From Erythrobacter sp. (GTDB lineage: Bacteria; Pseudomonadota; Alphaproteobacteria; Sphingomonadales; Sphingomonadaceae), in contig PNKW01000002.1 in NCBI GenBank assembly GCA_013822695.1, positions 1-64,000 on the forward strand: a DNA stretch of 64,000 nucleotides. The letters are read 5' to 3'. Below, in pieces: positions 34,894 through 43,571 of the stretch (position 1 is the stretch's first letter; each line of letters opens with the position of its first letter). The position numbers were made by a program, and so were the translations under genes. The notes below the pieces were generated by a model. That model was not told where the DNA came from and ran no database searches. It saw only the letters and a program-made list of their open reading frames with translations.

Positions 34894-35934
34894 TTGCAGC
34901 TTCCGCACCATCTTCCCGGCTCGATCGAGCTGTCCATCGTCATCCCGGTCTACAACGAGGAAGCGGGGCTCGATGCGCTGATCGCGCGCGTCACCGCCGC
35001 CGCCCACGCGCAATTCGGCGAGCGGTACGAGTTCATCCTCGTCAATGACGGGTCGAAGGATGGCAGCTGGAACGCGATCTGCCAGCATGCCGATCACGAT
35101 CCGCGGATCGTCGCGATCAACCTGTCGCGCAACCACGGGCACCAGCTGGCGCTGACCGCGGGGCTCAACCATGTGCGCGGCGACATCATCTTCGTGCTCG
35201 ATGCCGACCTGCAGGACCCGCCCGAGCTGCTCGGCCCGATGCTCGAACAGCTGCGGCAGGGCTATGACGTGGTCTATGGCCAGCGCACCAAGCGCCATGG
35301 CGAGACCGCCTTCAAGCGCGGCACGGCGTCGCTGTTCTACCGCACGCTTGCCAGCATGGTCGATACCCACATCCCGCGCGACACCGGCGATTTCCGCCTG
35401 ATGACGCGGCGCGTGGTCGACCAGTTGAACGCCATGCCCGAACGCTACCGCTTCATCCGCGGGCTGGTGAGCTATATCGGCTTCAACCAGATCGCCTTCC
35501 CCTATGAGCGCGATGCGCGCTTTGCGGGGGAGACCCACTACCCCTTGCGCAAGATGCTCGCGCTGGCGGTGGATGCGGTCACCAGCTTCTCGGTCATCCC
35601 GCTCCGCTTTGCCTCGCACCTCGGCATGCTGTTCGGCCTCGCGGGCCTGGTCTCGCTGGCAGGCATCCTGTGGGTGTGGCTTGCGGGCGGCACGGTGCAG
35701 GGCTGGGCAAGTCTCGCCGCGCTGACGCTCATCATGGGCTCGGTGCAGCTGCTGGTGCTCGGCGTGTTCGGCGAATATCTCGGCCGCATGTACATGGAGG
35801 GCAAGAGCCGCCCGCTGTTCATCATCTCCGAAGTGCGCCGCCACCCGATCGCCGCCAACGAGGAACCGGTCGGGATCGCCGAGGGCGGCACGATCGACAC
35901 CAAGCGCAGCGAGGGCATCCGTGTCGCAGGCTGA
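34894..35934 (+). CDS. Polyprenyl-phosphate glycosyltransferase, GT2 (GtrB/DPM1-like)
   Basis: A 346-residue family-2 glycosyltransferase: SIELSIVIPVYNEEAGLDAL opens the nucleotide-binding fold, the DADLQDPPEL motif carries the metal-binding DxD, and KRGTASLFYR and RDTGDFRLM follow. Two C-terminal spans (VIPLRFASHLGMLFGLAGLVSLAGIL, VQLLVLGVFGEYLG) make it GtrB/ArnC-like. It would transfer a sugar to undecaprenyl phosphate at the inner membrane. The start is TTG 34894, nine bases behind AGGAGGA; the longer frame from 34621 is not conserved. It leads a four-gene operon. Confidence 0.88.
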   Translation: MQLPHHLPGSIELSIVIPVYNEEAGLDALIARVTAAAHAQFGERYEFILVNDGSKDGSWNAICQHADHDPRIVAINLSRNHGHQLALTAGLNHVRGDIIFVLDADLQDPPELLGPMLEQLRQGYDVVYGQRTKRHGETAFKRGTASLFYRTLASMVDTHIPRDTGDFRLMTRRVVDQLNAMPERYRFIRGLVSYIGFNQIAFPYERDARFAGETHYPLRKMLALAVDAVTSFSVIPLRFASHLGMLFGLAGLVSLAGILWVWLAGGTVQGWASLAALTLIMGSVQLLVLGVFGEYLGRMYMEGKSRPLFIISEVRRHPIAANEEPVGIAEGGTIDTKRSEGIRVAG

Positions 35935-36610
35935 ATTCGACGCCTATGTTGACGAATATGACGCCCAGCACGCCCAATCGGTCAAGCTGAGCGGGGAAGA
36001 CCCGGAGTTCTTCGCCGAATACAAGGCGAAGGAGGCCGCGCGCGTGATGGCGGCGGCTGGCCTTGCGCCGCAGCGGATCATGGATTTCGGCGCGGGGCGG
36101 GGCAATTGCATCGCCCACCTTCAGCGCGAATTCCCGAATGCCGCGCTGACCGCGCTCGATGTCTCGGCGCGCTCGCTCACGCACTGCGCCGCGCGCGCGA
36201 TCCGGCCGCTCGAGACGGTGTGCTATGACGGCCAGACCCTGCCGTTCGAGGATGCGAGCTTCGACCTCGTCTTCACAGCCTGCGTGTTCCATCACATCCC
36301 GGCCGAGGACCATATCCGCCTGCTCGCCGAGATCCGCCGGACGCTCACCCCCAAGGGGCGGTTCGTGCTGTTTGAGCACAACCCCTGGAACCCGCTCACC
36401 CGCCATGCGGTGGCGACCTGCCCCTTCGATGTGAACGCGGTGCTGATCAGCGCGCCCGAGATGCGGCGCCGCTTCCGTGCGGCGGGCTTCAATGACATCG
36501 ACCTCAAGTGGACGCTGTTCTTCCCGGCCTTCGCCGCCCCGCTGCGCCCGCTCGAGGCGGGGCTCGGCTGGCTGCCGCTGGGCGCGCAATACCGCCTGCT
36601 CGCGCGCTGA
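35921..36610 (+). CDS. Class I SAM-dependent methyltransferase
   Basis: A 229-residue methyltransferase. Motif I reads IMDFGAGRGNCIAHL, followed by LTALDVSARSL (motif II), LPFEDASFDLVFTACVFHHI (post I/III) and a C-terminal extension ending FFPAFAAPLRPLEAGLG. It starts with GTG 35921, inside the last codons of the glycosyltransferase gene, so the two are translationally coupled. By context it would methylate a glycosyl or lipid-linked intermediate made by this cluster; the substrate is inferred only. Confidence 0.85.
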   Translation: MSQAEFDAYVDEYDAQHAQSVKLSGEDPEFFAEYKAKEAARVMAAAGLAPQRIMDFGAGRGNCIAHLQREFPNAALTALDVSARSLTHCAARAIRPLETVCYDGQTLPFEDASFDLVFTACVFHHIPAEDHIRLLAEIRRTLTPKGRFVLFEHNPWNPLTRHAVATCPFDVNAVLISAPEMRRRFRAAGFNDIDLKWTLFFPAFAAPLRPLEAGLGWLPLGAQYRLLAR

Positions 36611-36624
36611 GGGGCCCTGACACC

Positions 36625-37008
36625 ATGCTTGCCCGCCTGCTGCGTTTCGGGCTGACCGGCCTTGCCAATTCGGCGGTGGGCTGGGCGGTGATCTTCGGCG
36701 GATTGTGGGCGGGCCTTAGCGGGCTTGCGGCCAATGCGGCGGGATACGGCGTCGGGCTGGTGCTGTCCTTCACCTTGAACCGCCGCTTCGTGTTCGGGGT
36801 GACGGGCAAGGTCCGCGCGCCCGAGGTGCTCCGCTTCCTTGCCGCCTTCGCCATCGCTTACGGCGTCAACGTGGCGGTGCTGTTCGCCGCGCAGGGCGTG
36901 CTGGGCGAGGGCAGCGCGCTGGCGCAATTGCCCGCGATCGGGGCCTATATCGTGATCTTCTTCCTCCTCTCGCAATTCGTCGTCTTCAGGCCGGCAGCAT
37001 CCGAATGA
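36625..37008 (+). CDS. GtrA-family membrane protein
   Basis: A 127-residue protein with four hydrophobic spans: FGLTGLANSAVGWAVIFGGL, AGYGVGLVLSFTLNRRFVF, FLAAFAIAYGVNVAVLFAA and AIGAYIVIFFLLSQFVVF. The central NRRFVF segment is typical of GtrA. Such proteins are thought to flip or help present undecaprenyl-phosphate-sugar across the membrane, working with a GtrB-like transferase. The start is ATG 36625; a longer frame overlaps the methyltransferase and is not real. Its stop overlaps the next start (ATGA). Confidence 0.88.
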   Translation: MLARLLRFGLTGLANSAVGWAVIFGGLWAGLSGLAANAAGYGVGLVLSFTLNRRFVFGVTGKVRAPEVLRFLAAFAIAYGVNVAVLFAAQGVLGEGSALAQLPAIGAYIVIFFLLSQFVVFRPAASE

Positions 37009-38564
37009 GTCTCGCCCCTTCCGATCCCGTCGTGCCGCCCGGCGGCGCGCGCGCCGCTTTCGATGTGCTGGAACGCTGGTGGGCGATTGCGCTGGTGTGC
37101 CTGATCGCGATTGCCCCGCTGCTGGTGGTGGGGATTGCCCCGCTGACCGACCTTTACGGCCACCTCGGGCGCTATGCGGTGCAGACCGAGCTGGCACAGC
37201 GTCCCGGCCTGCAACCTTTCTTCACCTACGAATGGAAGCTGATCGGCAATCTCGGCGGCGACATTCTGGTCGAGCTGCTGCATCCGATCTTCGGCCTTGA
37301 AGGATCGGTGCGGGCGACTGTGATGATCACGCAGGCCCTCGGCGCGCTCGGGATCGTGCTGGTGAGCCGCGAAGTGCACGGCCGCGTCACGCCCTTTGCA
37401 CTGGCGGCGATCCCGCTGATCTATGGCTTCCCGTTCAACTACGGCTTCATCAACTACACACTGAGCATGGCGCTGGCGCTGCTCGCCTATGTCGCATGGC
37501 TTCGGCTGCGGCGGGCTGGGCGCGAGGGGCTGGCGGCTTTGTGGCTGGGCGCGGCGGGCGCGGCGATCTGGGTCGCGCATACCTATGGCTGGGCGTTCCT
37601 CGGGCTGCTGGCGGGATCGACGATGCTGGCCGAGGTCTGGACGGCGCGGATGCATCCGCTGCGCGCAGTGCCGCGCATCCTCGCCGCGTGCTGGCCGCTG
37701 CTGCTGCCGATTGTGCCGATGGTGATCTGGCGCGCGGAAAGCGCGGGCGCGGCGATGTCGGGCTGGGCGTGGCAGTTCAAGTTTGTCTGGGCGCTGTCGG
37801 CGCTGCGCACCTATTGGCGCGATTTCGACATGGCCGCGCTTGCGGCGCTGGTGATGCTGCTCGGCTGGGCACTGGCGAGCCGAGCCGTGCGGTTTGATCG
37901 CGGCGTGGGGATCGCGGCGCTGCTGTGCCTCGTGTTCTTCATGGCCTTGCCATTCCGGGTGTTCGGATCGGCCTTCGCCGACATGCGGCTGCTGCCCTAT
38001 GCGCTGGCGCTGGCGCTGGTGGCGATGGGGCCGGGCAAGCAGGCCGCAAGGGCGTGGCTGGTGGCCGGTGCGATTGCGCTCGCCTTCTTCGGGGTGCGCA
38101 TGGCGACCACGACCATCGCCTATTCGCGGCAGGACGCGCTTGTGCAGGCCGCGCTCCCGGCGCTCGGCAAGATGCCCAAGGCCGCGCGGGTGGCGTTCTT
38201 CTCGGTCAAGCCTTGCCGCACGCGCTGGGCGCTTGCCCCGCTGGATCACCTCGCAGGCGCGGCGATGGCGCGGCGCGATGCTTTCGTGAACGACCAGTGG
38301 CAGGCGCCGGGGGTGAACCCGCTCAAGGTCAGCTATCCGGCGGCGGAGCCCTTCGTGCGCGATCCTTCGCATCTGGTGGTGGGCGAGGAGTGCATCGAAA
38401 CCCGCTCGCGGGTGCGCCTCTCCACCGCGCTCGCCCTCCTGCCGCGCGGGGCCTTCACCCATATCTGGATCGTCGGCGAGCTGCCGAAACGGATCACTCC
38501 GCCGCCGGGCTTCGTCGAAGTGCAGGGTGCCGGAAGCGGGCGGCTTTACGCCGCCGCGCGGTAG
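37005..38564 (+). CDS. Large multi-span membrane protein, possible glycosyltransferase
   Basis: A 519-residue membrane protein with about ten spans (WWAIALVCLIAIAPLLVVGI, then ALGALGIVLVSREVHG, ALAAIPLIYGFPFNYGFINY and others). No DxD motif near the N-terminus is obvious. By position in a GtrB-MT-GtrA operon it may be the GT-C type enzyme that transfers the flipped sugar to its acceptor in the periplasm. That role is inferred. It overlaps gtrA by four bases and its end overlaps, convergently, the stop region of the D-aminoacylase gene. Confidence 0.65.
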   Translation: MSLAPSDPVVPPGGARAAFDVLERWWAIALVCLIAIAPLLVVGIAPLTDLYGHLGRYAVQTELAQRPGLQPFFTYEWKLIGNLGGDILVELLHPIFGLEGSVRATVMITQALGALGIVLVSREVHGRVTPFALAAIPLIYGFPFNYGFINYTLSMALALLAYVAWLRLRRAGREGLAALWLGAAGAAIWVAHTYGWAFLGLLAGSTMLAEVWTARMHPLRAVPRILAACWPLLLPIVPMVIWRAESAGAAMSGWAWQFKFVWALSALRTYWRDFDMAALAALVMLLGWALASRAVRFDRGVGIAALLCLVFFMALPFRVFGSAFADMRLLPYALALALVAMGPGKQAARAWLVAGAIALAFFGVRMATTTIAYSRQDALVQAALPALGKMPKAARVAFFSVKPCRTRWALAPLDHLAGAAMARRDAFVNDQWQAPGVNPLKVSYPAAEPFVRDPSHLVVGEECIETRSRVRLSTALALLPRGAFTHIWIVGELPKRITPPPGFVEVQGAGSGRLYAAAR

Positions 38565-40267
38565 CCGCTGCCGCGCACGAGCTGGCCGGGCCGCGCGCCG
38601 GTCGACTGGTCGAAGCGGCGGATCACTTGCCCTGCGACGATAGTCGCCTCGTAGCCGGTCGCGCGCTGGTGCAGGCGGCGCCCGCCCGCGGGCAGGTCAC
38701 GCACGACTTCGGGCAGGTGCAGGGTGAGGTTGTCGAGGTCGATCACGTTCACGTCCGCGCGGCCGCCCACCGTCAGCGTCCCCCGGTCGGCGAAGCCCAC
38801 CGCCCGCGCCGCCTTTGCCCCAAGCATATGCACCGCCTCGGCCAGTCCCAGCTTCAGCGGCCCGTCCTTCTGCACGAACTGGGTGAGCAGATAGGTCGAA
38901 TAGCTCGCATCGCAGATCGCCCCGTAATGCGCCCCGCCATCGCCAAGGCCGGGGACGCAATAGGGGTGGCGCAGCATCTCGTGCGCGCTGGCGAGGCTGG
39001 CGTTCTCGTAATTGCCGAGCGCGGCGAGGAATAGCCCGCGCCCCTCGGTTGCGAGCAGTCGGTCATAGGCGATCTCCTGCGGGCTGCACCCGCGCGCCTC
39101 GGCTTGGCCCGCCATGCTCATGTGGGCGGGCGGGGCGTAATCGGGCGGGTTGTCGAGCGGGAACAGCCAGCGCCAGTTGCGCGCCAGTTCGTTGAAGGGG
39201 TGGCCGGGGGTGAAGTCCTCCGAGATCAAAGCCGCGCGCAAGGCGGTATCGCGCATCGCCGCCACTTGCTCGGGGATCGGGAGGTGCGCGATCTTCGCCC
39301 ATGAGGGGCACAGCACGAAGGGGTGCACGGTCAGTTCCAGCCCCGCGATCAGGCCAATCGGGCGCGGCATAACCTGCGCGTTGGCGACACCGCCCGCCGC
39401 ATTGGTCGCCTCCAGCATCTCGAGCACCCGCCGCCAGCGCGGCGGCGCGTCATTGCCCGAGGCGAGGGTGAAGGTCGCCGGGCGGCCGCTGGCGGCGATC
39501 ATTCGCTCGATCACCGGATATTCCCTGTCCCACCCGACGAAGGCATCGAGCACCACCTGGAATGTCCCCGCGCCGACATCGCCCATGCCGCGCCCGATGG
39601 CTTCGAGTTCGGCAATGTCGGTGTCGAAGGTCGGGATCGCCTCGCCATCGGCGGTCTTGTGGATCGAGAGTCGCGAGGTGGCAAAGCCGAGCGCGCCTGC
39701 CCGCATCGCGTCGGCAGTCAGTTGTCGCATCATCGCCATGTCATCGGCGGTTGCTGGCTCGCGCTTTGCGCCCCTTTCGCCCATGGCGTAGACCCGCAAG
39801 GGCGAGTGCGGGAGATAGGCCGCAACGTCGATATCGCGCTTTCCGGCGGCGACCTTGTCGAGATATTCGGGGAAGGTCTCCCAGTCCCAGTCGAGCCCCT
39901 CGGTCATCACCACGCCGGGGATATCCTCGACCCCCTCCATGACGTTGATGAGCATTGCGTGATCGCTCTTGCGGCAGGGCGCGAAGCCGACCCCGCAATT
40001 GCCCATCACCGCGGTGGTGACCCCATGCGATGAGGAGGGGGAAAGCTCCTCGGCCCAGATGCACTGGCCGTCGTAATGGGTGTGGACGTCGATGAAGCCG
40101 GGGGTGACGATCTTGCCGTGCGCGTCGATTTCCTCCGCCCCGCGCCCGCTCACCTGCCCGATTACGACGACGCGCCCGCCGCTGATCGCGATGTCGCCCT
40201 CGACGAGATCGCCGCCCGTGCCGTCAGCGATTGTGCCGCCGCGGATCACCAGATCATAGTCGGCCAC
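38546..40267 (-). CDS. N-acyl-D-amino acid deacylase family amidohydrolase
   Basis: A 573-residue metal-dependent amidohydrolase of the D-aminoacylase type. It opens DLVIRGGTIADGTGGDLVEGDI, the beta-barrel edge, followed by the zinc-binding DVHTHYDGQ, and later GHPFNELARNWRW and the C-terminal VTVGGRADVNVIDL-like block typical of these enzymes. Its probable action is hydrolysis of N-acyl-D-amino acids or related amides. The next gene is a MAPEG protein, which may be co-transcribed. Exact substrate is unknown. It runs convergently against the glycosylation cluster and overlaps it by 19 bp. Confidence 0.85.
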   Translation of the reverse strand: MADYDLVIRGGTIADGTGGDLVEGDIAISGGRVVVIGQVSGRGAEEIDAHGKIVTPGFIDVHTHYDGQCIWAEELSPSSSHGVTTAVMGNCGVGFAPCRKSDHAMLINVMEGVEDIPGVVMTEGLDWDWETFPEYLDKVAAGKRDIDVAAYLPHSPLRVYAMGERGAKREPATADDMAMMRQLTADAMRAGALGFATSRLSIHKTADGEAIPTFDTDIAELEAIGRGMGDVGAGTFQVVLDAFVGWDREYPVIERMIAASGRPATFTLASGNDAPPRWRRVLEMLEATNAAGGVANAQVMPRPIGLIAGLELTVHPFVLCPSWAKIAHLPIPEQVAAMRDTALRAALISEDFTPGHPFNELARNWRWLFPLDNPPDYAPPAHMSMAGQAEARGCSPQEIAYDRLLATEGRGLFLAALGNYENASLASAHEMLRHPYCVPGLGDGGAHYGAICDASYSTYLLTQFVQKDGPLKLGLAEAVHMLGAKAARAVGFADRGTLTVGGRADVNVIDLDNLTLHLPEVVRDLPAGGRRLHQRATGYEATIVAGQVIRRFDQSTGARPGQLVRGSGYRAAA

Positions 40268-40268
40268 C

Positions 40269-40673
40269 TCAGGCTCCCCTCACCACATTCACGATCCCGC
40301 CAATCAGCGAACCGAGCACGAAGATATAGATCGGCGGCATCGAGATATAGAGCGGCAGCAGGCGTTTGTCGGGCGCCTTGTGATAGCCCAGCGCATAGAG
40401 CACCCGCATCGGCGGCCAGATGCTCCCGATCGCCGCGGCCCAGAAGGGACTCACGGCATAGGCGAACAGCCACATGCCAGGCAGGAACAGCACGAGGTGT
40501 TCCAATGTGTTGTGATGCGCGCGCACGTGGCGGACATATTCCTCGGGCCCTTCGTGCGAGGGGGCGGGCACCTTGAATTTGACCCGCGCAAGGCCCGCTT
40601 TGAGCAGCGTGAAATAATAGGCGAGCAGCGCCAGCGCGCTGACGATCACGACATAGATATAGGGGTCTGTCAT
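40269..40673 (-). CDS. MAPEG-family membrane protein
   Basis: A 134-residue protein with four predicted spans (YIYVVIVSALALLAYYFTLLKAG, LEHLVLFLPGMWLFAYAV, FWAAAIGSIWPPMRVLYALGYHK, PPIYIFVLGSLIGGIVNVV). The pattern, together with VRHVRAHHNTLEHLVLFLP, is that of MAPEG proteins (microsomal GST and related eicosanoid enzymes). Bacterial members often have glutathione-dependent activity of unknown target. It starts at 40673 and lies one base from the D-aminoacylase gene. Confidence 0.75.
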   Translation of the reverse strand: MTDPYIYVVIVSALALLAYYFTLLKAGLARVKFKVPAPSHEGPEEYVRHVRAHHNTLEHLVLFLPGMWLFAYAVSPFWAAAIGSIWPPMRVLYALGYHKAPDKRLLPLYISMPPIYIFVLGSLIGGIVNVVRGA

Positions 40674-40776
40674 TGTGCGGCGCCTCTCCCCGAGCGCTGC
40701 CGGAAGGCTGGCGGGGGGAGGGCGGCGCGGCAACTCGCACTTTTGCGCTTGGGGACGGCGCGGGTTAGGGTGGGGC

Positions 40777-41673
40777 ATGACCGAGCTTGCCGAACGCCCG
40801 CGCCGCATCGCCCTTGCCGGGGCCTCGGGCACGATTGGTGCGGCAGTGCTGCGACGGTTGCAGGCCGAGGGGCACGAAGTCGCGGTCGTCCCGCGCGCGA
40901 CCCTCGCCGAGCCCCTCGCGCTGGCGCAGGCGCTGGCCGAACGGGCTTGCGAGGTCGTGATCTCCTGCATCGCCTCGCGCTCGGGCGCGCCGAAGGACGC
41001 CGATGCGGTCGATTACGGCGCGAATGCCCGACTGCTTGCGGCGGCGCGGGGGGCGGGGGCTGCGCACTTCATCCTGCTCTCGGCGATCTGTGTGCAGAAG
41101 CCGCTCCTCGCCTTCCAGCACGCCAAGCTGAAGTTCGAGGCCGAATTGCAAGCGAGCGGGATCGGCTATACCATCATCCGGCCGACCGCCTTCTTCAAGT
41201 CGCTCTCCGGGCAGGTGAAGCGGGTCAAGGCGGGCAAGTCCTTCCTCATCTTCGGCGACGGCAACCTCACCCGCTGTAAGCCGATCAGCGACGATGATCT
41301 GGCGCGGTTCATCGCGGGGTGCATCGGCAATCCGCAAGCGATGGGCAAGGTGCTCCCCATCGGCGGACCCGGCCCGGCGATATCCTTGCGCGAACAGGGC
41401 GAGCTACTGTTCCGGCTTGCGGGCAAGGAGCCGCGCTTCCGCTCGGTCTCGCCCGCCATGTTCACATGGGCCGAGCGGCTGCTAAGCCTAGGTGCGCCGT
41501 TCTCCACCCGGTTCGCGGAGAAGGCGGAATATGCCCGCATCGCGCGCTACTACGCGACCGAAAGCATGCTGGTGCTCGACCCGGTGAGCGGTGAATATTC
41601 CGCCGATCTCACCCCCGAATATGGCTCCGAGACGCTGGCGGATCACTACCGGCGCTTGCTGGCCGAGGCTTAA
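40777..41673 (+). CDS. bciA: Divinyl (proto)chlorophyllide 8-vinyl reductase, BciA-like
   Basis: A 298-residue short-chain-dehydrogenase-like protein starting with IALAGASGTIGAAVLRRL (NADPH fold). The central block HFILLSAICVQKPLLAFQ, then AKLKFEAELQASGIGYTII, RPTAFFKSLSGQVKRVKAGK and FLIFGDGNLTRCKPISDDDL, is diagnostic of BciA, the enzyme that reduces the C8 vinyl group in bacteriochlorophyll synthesis. It implies a phototrophic or formerly phototrophic organism. The gene lies outside any visible photosynthesis gene cluster. It overlaps GH42 by four bases at the 3' ends. Confidence 0.85.
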   Translation: MTELAERPRRIALAGASGTIGAAVLRRLQAEGHEVAVVPRATLAEPLALAQALAERACEVVISCIASRSGAPKDADAVDYGANARLLAAARGAGAAHFILLSAICVQKPLLAFQHAKLKFEAELQASGIGYTIIRPTAFFKSLSGQVKRVKAGKSFLIFGDGNLTRCKPISDDDLARFIAGCIGNPQAMGKVLPIGGPGPAISLREQGELLFRLAGKEPRFRSVSPAMFTWAERLLSLGAPFSTRFAEKAEYARIARYYATESMLVLDPVSGEYSADLTPEYGSETLADHYRRLLAEA

Positions 41674-43571
41674 CGCGGCGCGATGTGCCAGCTGGCGGGA
41701 GGCAGCGTCTCGTTGAGGTGGGGAACGGCGAGGGCCTGCGCGGCATAGTTGAAGGTGAAGACGTGGCTGGCGCTGCGGCGCACGCGGATGCCTTCGGGCA
41801 GATCAAGCAGCGCCACGCCCGCCTCGCCCGCCATCCGCTCCACCAGCAGGCGCAGGAGCGCGCGGTCGGGCCAGATCGCGCAGTAGCGGATGGGGCCGTG
41901 ACGGTAGACCACCCCGCGTCCCGCGCTGTCCGACAGTTCGGGGGCGAGGCGTGATGCCACATCCTCGCGCCAGCGGGTGACGGCGAAGCCATCTGCGGGT
42001 TCGGCGATGCCATTGCGCAGAGATTCAACGCGGGTAACGGTGAGCGGGATCGCCTCGCGCAAGGCGCCCGGCGCGAGGCCCTCGGGGATGCGGAAGCTTT
42101 CGGTCTTGCTGCCCGAGCGGGGCCCGAGGAGCACGGGGCATTCGAGCGCCGCCAGCTTCTCCGCAAAGCCCTCGGGGATGATGGGGAGCGTCGGCACCAG
42201 CACCATGCGGTAGCCCGCTAGGTCGGCCGAGGGCGCAAGGATGTCGACATCGAGCCCGCGCTGGCGCAGCGCCGAATAGGTCTCGAACACCAGTTCCAGA
42301 TAGCGAAACGATTGCCCTTGCGGCTGGATGCCGATGGTCCACGCCGCCTCATAAGAGAACACCAGCGCCACCGGTGCCTTGGCGGTTTGCTGCGGGCCTA
42401 TCCCGGCAAGAACGGCCGACGCCGTGCGCGCCTCGCCTGCGGCCTCGGCCTCGGTGCTGTCGGGGCGCAGCAGGCCTGCGTGCATCTGCTCTTGCGCGAA
42501 GGGAGCCTGCCGCCAGCGGAAATAGGCGGTGAACTCGGCCCCGTGCGCGCAGGCTTCGAGCGTCCACAGCGCCACCATCCCGGGCAGCGGCGCAGGGTTG
42601 AAGCGCGCCCAGTTCACCGGCCCGGGCTGCTGCTCCATCACCCCCCAGCGGCCATTCGAGCACCCCCGGTAAAGGTCATGATGAAAGGCGGCGATATCGG
42701 GGTGGCCCTGCCGGACATAGGCGCGCTTTTCTTCCGATGTGAACCAGAACTGTTCGAGGAAGCCGAGCGGATAGGAATCCCACGTCGCCACATCGATATC
42801 GCGGCCCACATGGTGGTGATCGAACTCGGTAAAGAAGCCCATGAAATTGTGGGTGATGTCGCGGCCGGGCGAATGGGCGCGGATGATCTCCACCTGCTCG
42901 CGGTTGAAGCTCGCCACCTGATCGGAGGCGAAGCGGCGGTAGTCGAGCCAATGCGCCGGGTTCGCCTCGGTCACGGTCAGATGCGGCGGATCGACCTCGG
43001 CGAAGCTGCGATACTCCATGCTCCAGAAGACATTGCCCCACGCGGTGTTGAGCGCCTCCACCGTGCCATACCGCGCCGCCAGCCACCCGCGAAACGCGGC
43101 AGCGGCGGCGTCCGAGAAGCTCAACACCGTGTCGTGGCAGCCATATTCATTGTCGGTCTGCCACATTACGATGGCGGGGTGCTGGCCGTATCGCTGCGCC
43201 AGCGCGGCGGTGATGCGCGCACACTCGGCGCGGTAGCCTTCATGGCTGAAGCAGTAATGCCTCCGCGATCCGAAGCCCCGCGGGCGGCCCTGTTCGTCGA
43301 TGGCGACCATATCGGGCATCTGGTCCACCAGCCACTTGGGCGGGGTCGCGGTGGGCGTGCCTAGGATCACCTTGAGGCCCGCCGTGTGGAGGGTTTCGAT
43401 GGCGCGGTCGAGCCAGCCCCAGTCGTAATGTCCGGGTTCGGGCTCGATCCGGCTCCAGGCGAATTCGCCGATGCGCACCAGCCGCAAGCCCATCTCGGCC
43501 ATCCGCCGCGAGTCCTCGGCCCACCAGCTTTCCGGCCAATGTTCGGGGTAGTAGCAGCAGCCAAGTTTCAT
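41670..43571 (-). CDS. Beta-galactosidase, GH42
   Basis: A 633-residue GH42 enzyme. It begins MKLGCCYYPEHWPESWWAED. The acid/base glutamate lies in AIVMWQTDNEYGCHDTV, and the YFRWRQAPFAQEQMHAGLL segment carries the family nucleophile region. The trimerisation (GH42M) and C-terminal beta domains follow. No signal peptide, so it is cytoplasmic and needs an importer for beta-galactosides such as lactose or galactooligosaccharides. It ends against bciA and overlaps the alpha-galactosidase gene by four bases, so the two enzymes are made from one transcript. Confidence 0.93.
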   Translation of the reverse strand: MKLGCCYYPEHWPESWWAEDSRRMAEMGLRLVRIGEFAWSRIEPEPGHYDWGWLDRAIETLHTAGLKVILGTPTATPPKWLVDQMPDMVAIDEQGRPRGFGSRRHYCFSHEGYRAECARITAALAQRYGQHPAIVMWQTDNEYGCHDTVLSFSDAAAAAFRGWLAARYGTVEALNTAWGNVFWSMEYRSFAEVDPPHLTVTEANPAHWLDYRRFASDQVASFNREQVEIIRAHSPGRDITHNFMGFFTEFDHHHVGRDIDVATWDSYPLGFLEQFWFTSEEKRAYVRQGHPDIAAFHHDLYRGCSNGRWGVMEQQPGPVNWARFNPAPLPGMVALWTLEACAHGAEFTAYFRWRQAPFAQEQMHAGLLRPDSTEAEAAGEARTASAVLAGIGPQQTAKAPVALVFSYEAAWTIGIQPQGQSFRYLELVFETYSALRQRGLDVDILAPSADLAGYRMVLVPTLPIIPEGFAEKLAALECPVLLGPRSGSKTESFRIPEGLAPGALREAIPLTVTRVESLRNGIAEPADGFAVTRWREDVASRLAPELSDSAGRGVVYRHGPIRYCAIWPDRALLRLLVERMAGEAGVALLDLPEGIRVRRSASHVFTFNYAAQALAVPHLNETLPPASWHIAPR

